From contig CAMPKG010000194.1 of assembly GCA_946887085.1 (NCBI GenBank), positions 1-6,736 of the forward strand: 6,736 nt of DNA. Reading direction: 5' to 3'. Positions 4,189 through 6,736 of this stretch are shown here, piece by piece. The notes beneath the pieces are model-generated. The model made no database searches. It was not told the DNA's origin and worked only from the letters and a program-made list of their open reading frames with translations. The DNA comes from an uncultured Sphingobacteriales bacterium (GTDB lineage Bacteria > Bacteroidota > Bacteroidia > Chitinophagales > Chitinophagaceae). A program made the translations under genes and the position numbers. Every line of letters starts with the position of its first letter. Position 1 is the first letter of the stretch.

Positions 4189-6736
4189 ATGAATCGACTA
4201 TTGTTAGCTTCAGTTATTGCGCTTTTTATCACTGGCTGTAGCAATACTAAACGCGTTACACTTGATCCAGTTGTGGTGACGGCCAACAGCGCCGGGCTCG
4301 ATCAATATCGCGCAACGGCGCCCCTGGTTTGGAATATAACAAACACCAAAGTTGCGCTCAGTTTCAACCTGGCGGAGAAAACTGCCGACGGAAAAGCATG
4401 GATAAGCCTGCATCCATATATTTACCCGGTTGACACCCTGCAGCTGGATGCAAAGGGTATGGTAATACAGGAGGTAATGCTCGAGGGCGCCGGCCGCAAA
4501 AATCTCGCATACGATCACAAAGATGATGTGCTGAAGATAAGGATGGATCGCAAATATGAAACGAAGGATACCATCCAGGTCTTCATCCGGTACATTGCCA
4601 AGCCTTACGCAACTGCGGCAGGTGGCAGCAAGGCAATTTCAGAAGACCGGGGCCTGTATTTTATCAACACAGATCATTCGATCCCCGGCAAACCTGTACA
4701 GATATGGACACAGGGCGAAACGGAAGCTACTTCGCACTGGATGCCGACGTTCGACAAGCCCAACGAACGCTTTACACTGGAAATAGCATTAACTGTTCCT
4801 GATAGCTTCAAAACCCTGAGCAATGGTTACCTCGCATCTCAACTCCGGTCGGCAAAAGATATGCGCACAGATACCTGGGTAATGGATAAACCGGTACAGC
4901 CTTACGTGGCCATGTTTGCCATTGGCAACTATACGGTAGTAGAAGACAGGTGGAAGGGTAGGGAAGTAAGTTATTATGTGGAACCTGAGTATGCACCCTA
5001 TGCCCGGCTGATGTTTAAGAACACTCCTGAGATGATGGATTATTTCTCAACCATCACCGGTGTTTCTTATCCCTGGAATAAATACAGCCAGGTAGTGGTC
5101 CGCGATTATGTGTCCGGCGCCATGGAGAATACGACAGCTACGGTATTTGGCGAGTTCATGAACCAGAATGCGCGCGAGATAGCAGACAAGGACTATGAAG
5201 ATATTGTATCGCATGAATTGTTCCATCAGTGGTTTGGCGATTATGTGACTGCCGAATCGTGGTCGCACCTGACGGTGAACGAATCATTTGCTAATTACGG
5301 CGAGCAACTCTGGCGCAGGCATAAATACGGCGATGCGTCCGCCGACGAACTGGCGTTTGATGACCTTTGGAAATATCTTTCGTCGGCGCGGCAAAGCGAA
5401 CCTTCACTAGTACGCCATAAATACTCCGCCAGGGAAGAGATGTTTGACCTGATCTCTTACCAGAAAGGCGGCGCTATTCTCAACTATCTCCATAACCTGA
5501 TGGGAGATACCGCTTTTTTCAGGGCCATGAAGACCTATCTGACACAAAATGCGCTGAAACCAGCGGAAGCCACACACTGGCGGCTGGCCGTAGAAGAGGC
5601 CACCGGCCGCGACTGGACATGGTTTTTCAACCAGTGGTACTTTCGTGGCGGGTTCCCTGATCTTGATGTGCAATATCAGTACGACGATGCTGCGGGTAAA
5701 TTGAATGTAACCGTAACCCAGAAACAGGAAAATCTATTTGATCTGCCCTTGAAAGCGGAGTTGATCTATGGGAATACGAAAGATGTTGTTGACTATCGTA
5801 TAACAGGCCGCAAAGAAACTTTCAGCTACCCATACAAAGGCGGACAAAAACCTGTGTTCGTTCCGGATGCAGGATATTGGCTGGTAGGCAAGGTGCAGGA
5901 TAACAAAGAACCCAAATACTGGCTGACACAATTCAGCAACAGCGCCGATAATATTCTCAGTAAACGCTATGCGGTTGGCGCGGTTACAAAAAAGCTCGAC
6001 GATGCAGATGCGCAAAGACTATTCAGTCTTGCGCTAACCGATAAAGAAGCCGGCATTCGCAAACTGGTGCTGCAGCATCTTGCCCAGAAGACCGATACAA
6101 AATGGCAGGACAAATGGAAAGCTGATGTTGCTTTGATGGCCACGAACGATGGCGCTGCTAAAGTGCGGGCCGCCGCATTTGATGTATTGGCTGCATGGAA
6201 AGTGGCCGGCAGCAAACAGGATATGCTGGCGGCTTTAACGGATAGCTCTTATGATGTGGCAGGGGCAGCTTTAAGAGGCCTGTATAAGCTAAAAGATGAG
6301 GCAGCTTATCCGTCTGCGAAAAAAATGATGGAGACTGATCCCAGGGCAAGCCTGTTGTTTACTGCACTGGAGATCATCGGTGAAGAAGGCAAGCCCGCTG
6401 ACCATGTTCACTACGAAAATTATTTGTGGAAGGTTTATGGCACTGATAAAATTGAGTTCGCACACGCCTACGCCACTTACCTGGAATATGTAAAAGACAT
6501 TGCGACTTTTGAAAAGGCTTTGCAGCTATATGTAAAACTCACCAACAGTGAATCTATAGGCCCATACCGGTATGCGATTGGGTCTTTCTTTTTCGAAACG
6601 GCCAGTGAGTACAAAGAAGCATCACGCGATGCCCGCACCAACTCAGAAAAGGATGACGCAAAAAAACGCCTGGAGTTAATGAAAACCTACGCTGAAAAAA
6701 TAATTGCACTCGATAGCCAAAACATCACACTCCAAA
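4189..6736 (+). CDS. M1-family zinc aminopeptidase, lipoprotein (C-terminus cut by window edge)
   Basis: The window holds 849 codons of a gluzincin aminopeptidase with no stop before the edge. Family members remove N-terminal residues from peptides. A signal peptide (1-16) ends in lipobox ITGC, so Cys17 is probably lipidated and the enzyme sits in the envelope. The N-terminal beta domain (about 25-215) contains the conserved QIWTQGETEATSHWMPTFD stretch (171-189). The catalytic domain has the exopeptidase motif GAMEN (310-314) and the zinc motif HELFH (342-346), with the third ligand Glu365 in VNESFANYGE; the spacing fits HExxH-18-E. Tyr424 in ISYQKGG is the expected transition-state tyrosine. 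FFNQWYFRGGFPDLDV (479-494) leads into a small beta domain. Residues about 583 to the edge are helical and HEAT-like, with repeated patterns such as KVRAAAFDVLAAW and DVAGAALRGLYKL. All catalytic residues are present, so it should be active. The ATG at 4189 gives a proper signal peptide. The gene is divergent from the biotin carrier operon. Confidence 0.93.
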   Translation, partial: MNRLLLASVIALFITGCSNTKRVTLDPVVVTANSAGLDQYRATAPLVWNITNTKVALSFNLAEKTADGKAWISLHPYIYPVDTLQLDAKGMVIQEVMLEGAGRKNLAYDHKDDVLKIRMDRKYETKDTIQVFIRYIAKPYATAAGGSKAISEDRGLYFINTDHSIPGKPVQIWTQGETEATSHWMPTFDKPNERFTLEIALTVPDSFKTLSNGYLASQLRSAKDMRTDTWVMDKPVQPYVAMFAIGNYTVVEDRWKGREVSYYVEPEYAPYARLMFKNTPEMMDYFSTITGVSYPWNKYSQVVVRDYVSGAMENTTATVFGEFMNQNAREIADKDYEDIVSHELFHQWFGDYVTAESWSHLTVNESFANYGEQLWRRHKYGDASADELAFDDLWKYLSSARQSEPSLVRHKYSAREEMFDLISYQKGGAILNYLHNLMGDTAFFRAMKTYLTQNALKPAEATHWRLAVEEATGRDWTWFFNQWYFRGGFPDLDVQYQYDDAAGKLNVTVTQKQENLFDLPLKAELIYGNTKDVVDYRITGRKETFSYPYKGGQKPVFVPDAGYWLVGKVQDNKEPKYWLTQFSNSADNILSKRYAVGAVTKKLDDADAQRLFSLALTDKEAGIRKLVLQHLAQKTDTKWQDKWKADVALMATNDGAAKVRAAAFDVLAAWKVAGSKQDMLAALTDSSYDVAGAALRGLYKLKDEAAYPSAKKMMETDPRASLLFTALEIIGEEGKPADHVHYENYLWKVYGTDKIEFAHAYATYLEYVKDIATFEKALQLYVKLTNSESIGPYRYAIGSFFFETASEYKEASRDARTNSEKDDAKKRLELMKTYAEKIIALDSQNITLQ

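Noticed and set aside
4210..4518. A 102-codon minus-strand open frame, with several similar ones to 6349
   Set aside because: All lie opposite the continuous M1 peptidase frame, whose catalytic motifs are intact; they are complementary-strand artefacts.

Overview
The window looks like ordinary chromosomal DNA of a member of the Bacteroidota, probably of the Chitinophagaceae/Sphingobacteriia side. Four things point there: a DUF4476 protein, a family found mostly in this phylum; small lipoproteins with short signal peptides; near absence of Shine-Dalgarno sequences before the starts; and promoter-like elements matching the Bacteroidota consensus (TTG near -33, TAnnTTTG near -7). The taxonomic call is inference. 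I see no mobile element, CRISPR array, RNA gene or sign of recent transfer.

Layout. Five genes lie on the minus strand and one on the plus strand. From about 4080 leftward: a biotin carboxyl carrier protein of an acyl-CoA carboxylase (3522-4022), a secreted DUF4476 protein (2538-3509) and a small lipocalin-like lipoprotein (2013-2534). These are separated by only 12 and 3 bases and are probably one transcript from a good promoter at 4044-4075. A 61-base gap with its own promoter-like element leads to pdhB, the beta subunit of pyruvate dehydrogenase E1 (968-1951). A clear intrinsic terminator at 921-947 ends that unit. Beyond it is a geranylgeranyl-reductase-family FAD oxidoreductase (1-890) that runs off the left edge without its C-terminus.

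Divergent from the carrier protein gene, an M1-family zinc aminopeptidase lipoprotein with a helical-repeat C-terminal region starts at 4189 and runs off the right edge.

How the genes fit. The carrier protein and PdhB are cytoplasmic enzymes of acyl-CoA and central carbon metabolism, but the usual partners (biotin carboxylase, carboxyltransferase, E1 alpha, E2) are not visible. The DUF4476 protein, the small lipoprotein and the peptidase are envelope proteins. The most unusual point is the tight packing of a cytoplasmic biotin carrier with two envelope proteins of unknown function. I found no convincing new system. The remaining findings concern start-site correction, an unusually short or absent leader, and a hairpin that overlaps a stop codon and a promoter element.
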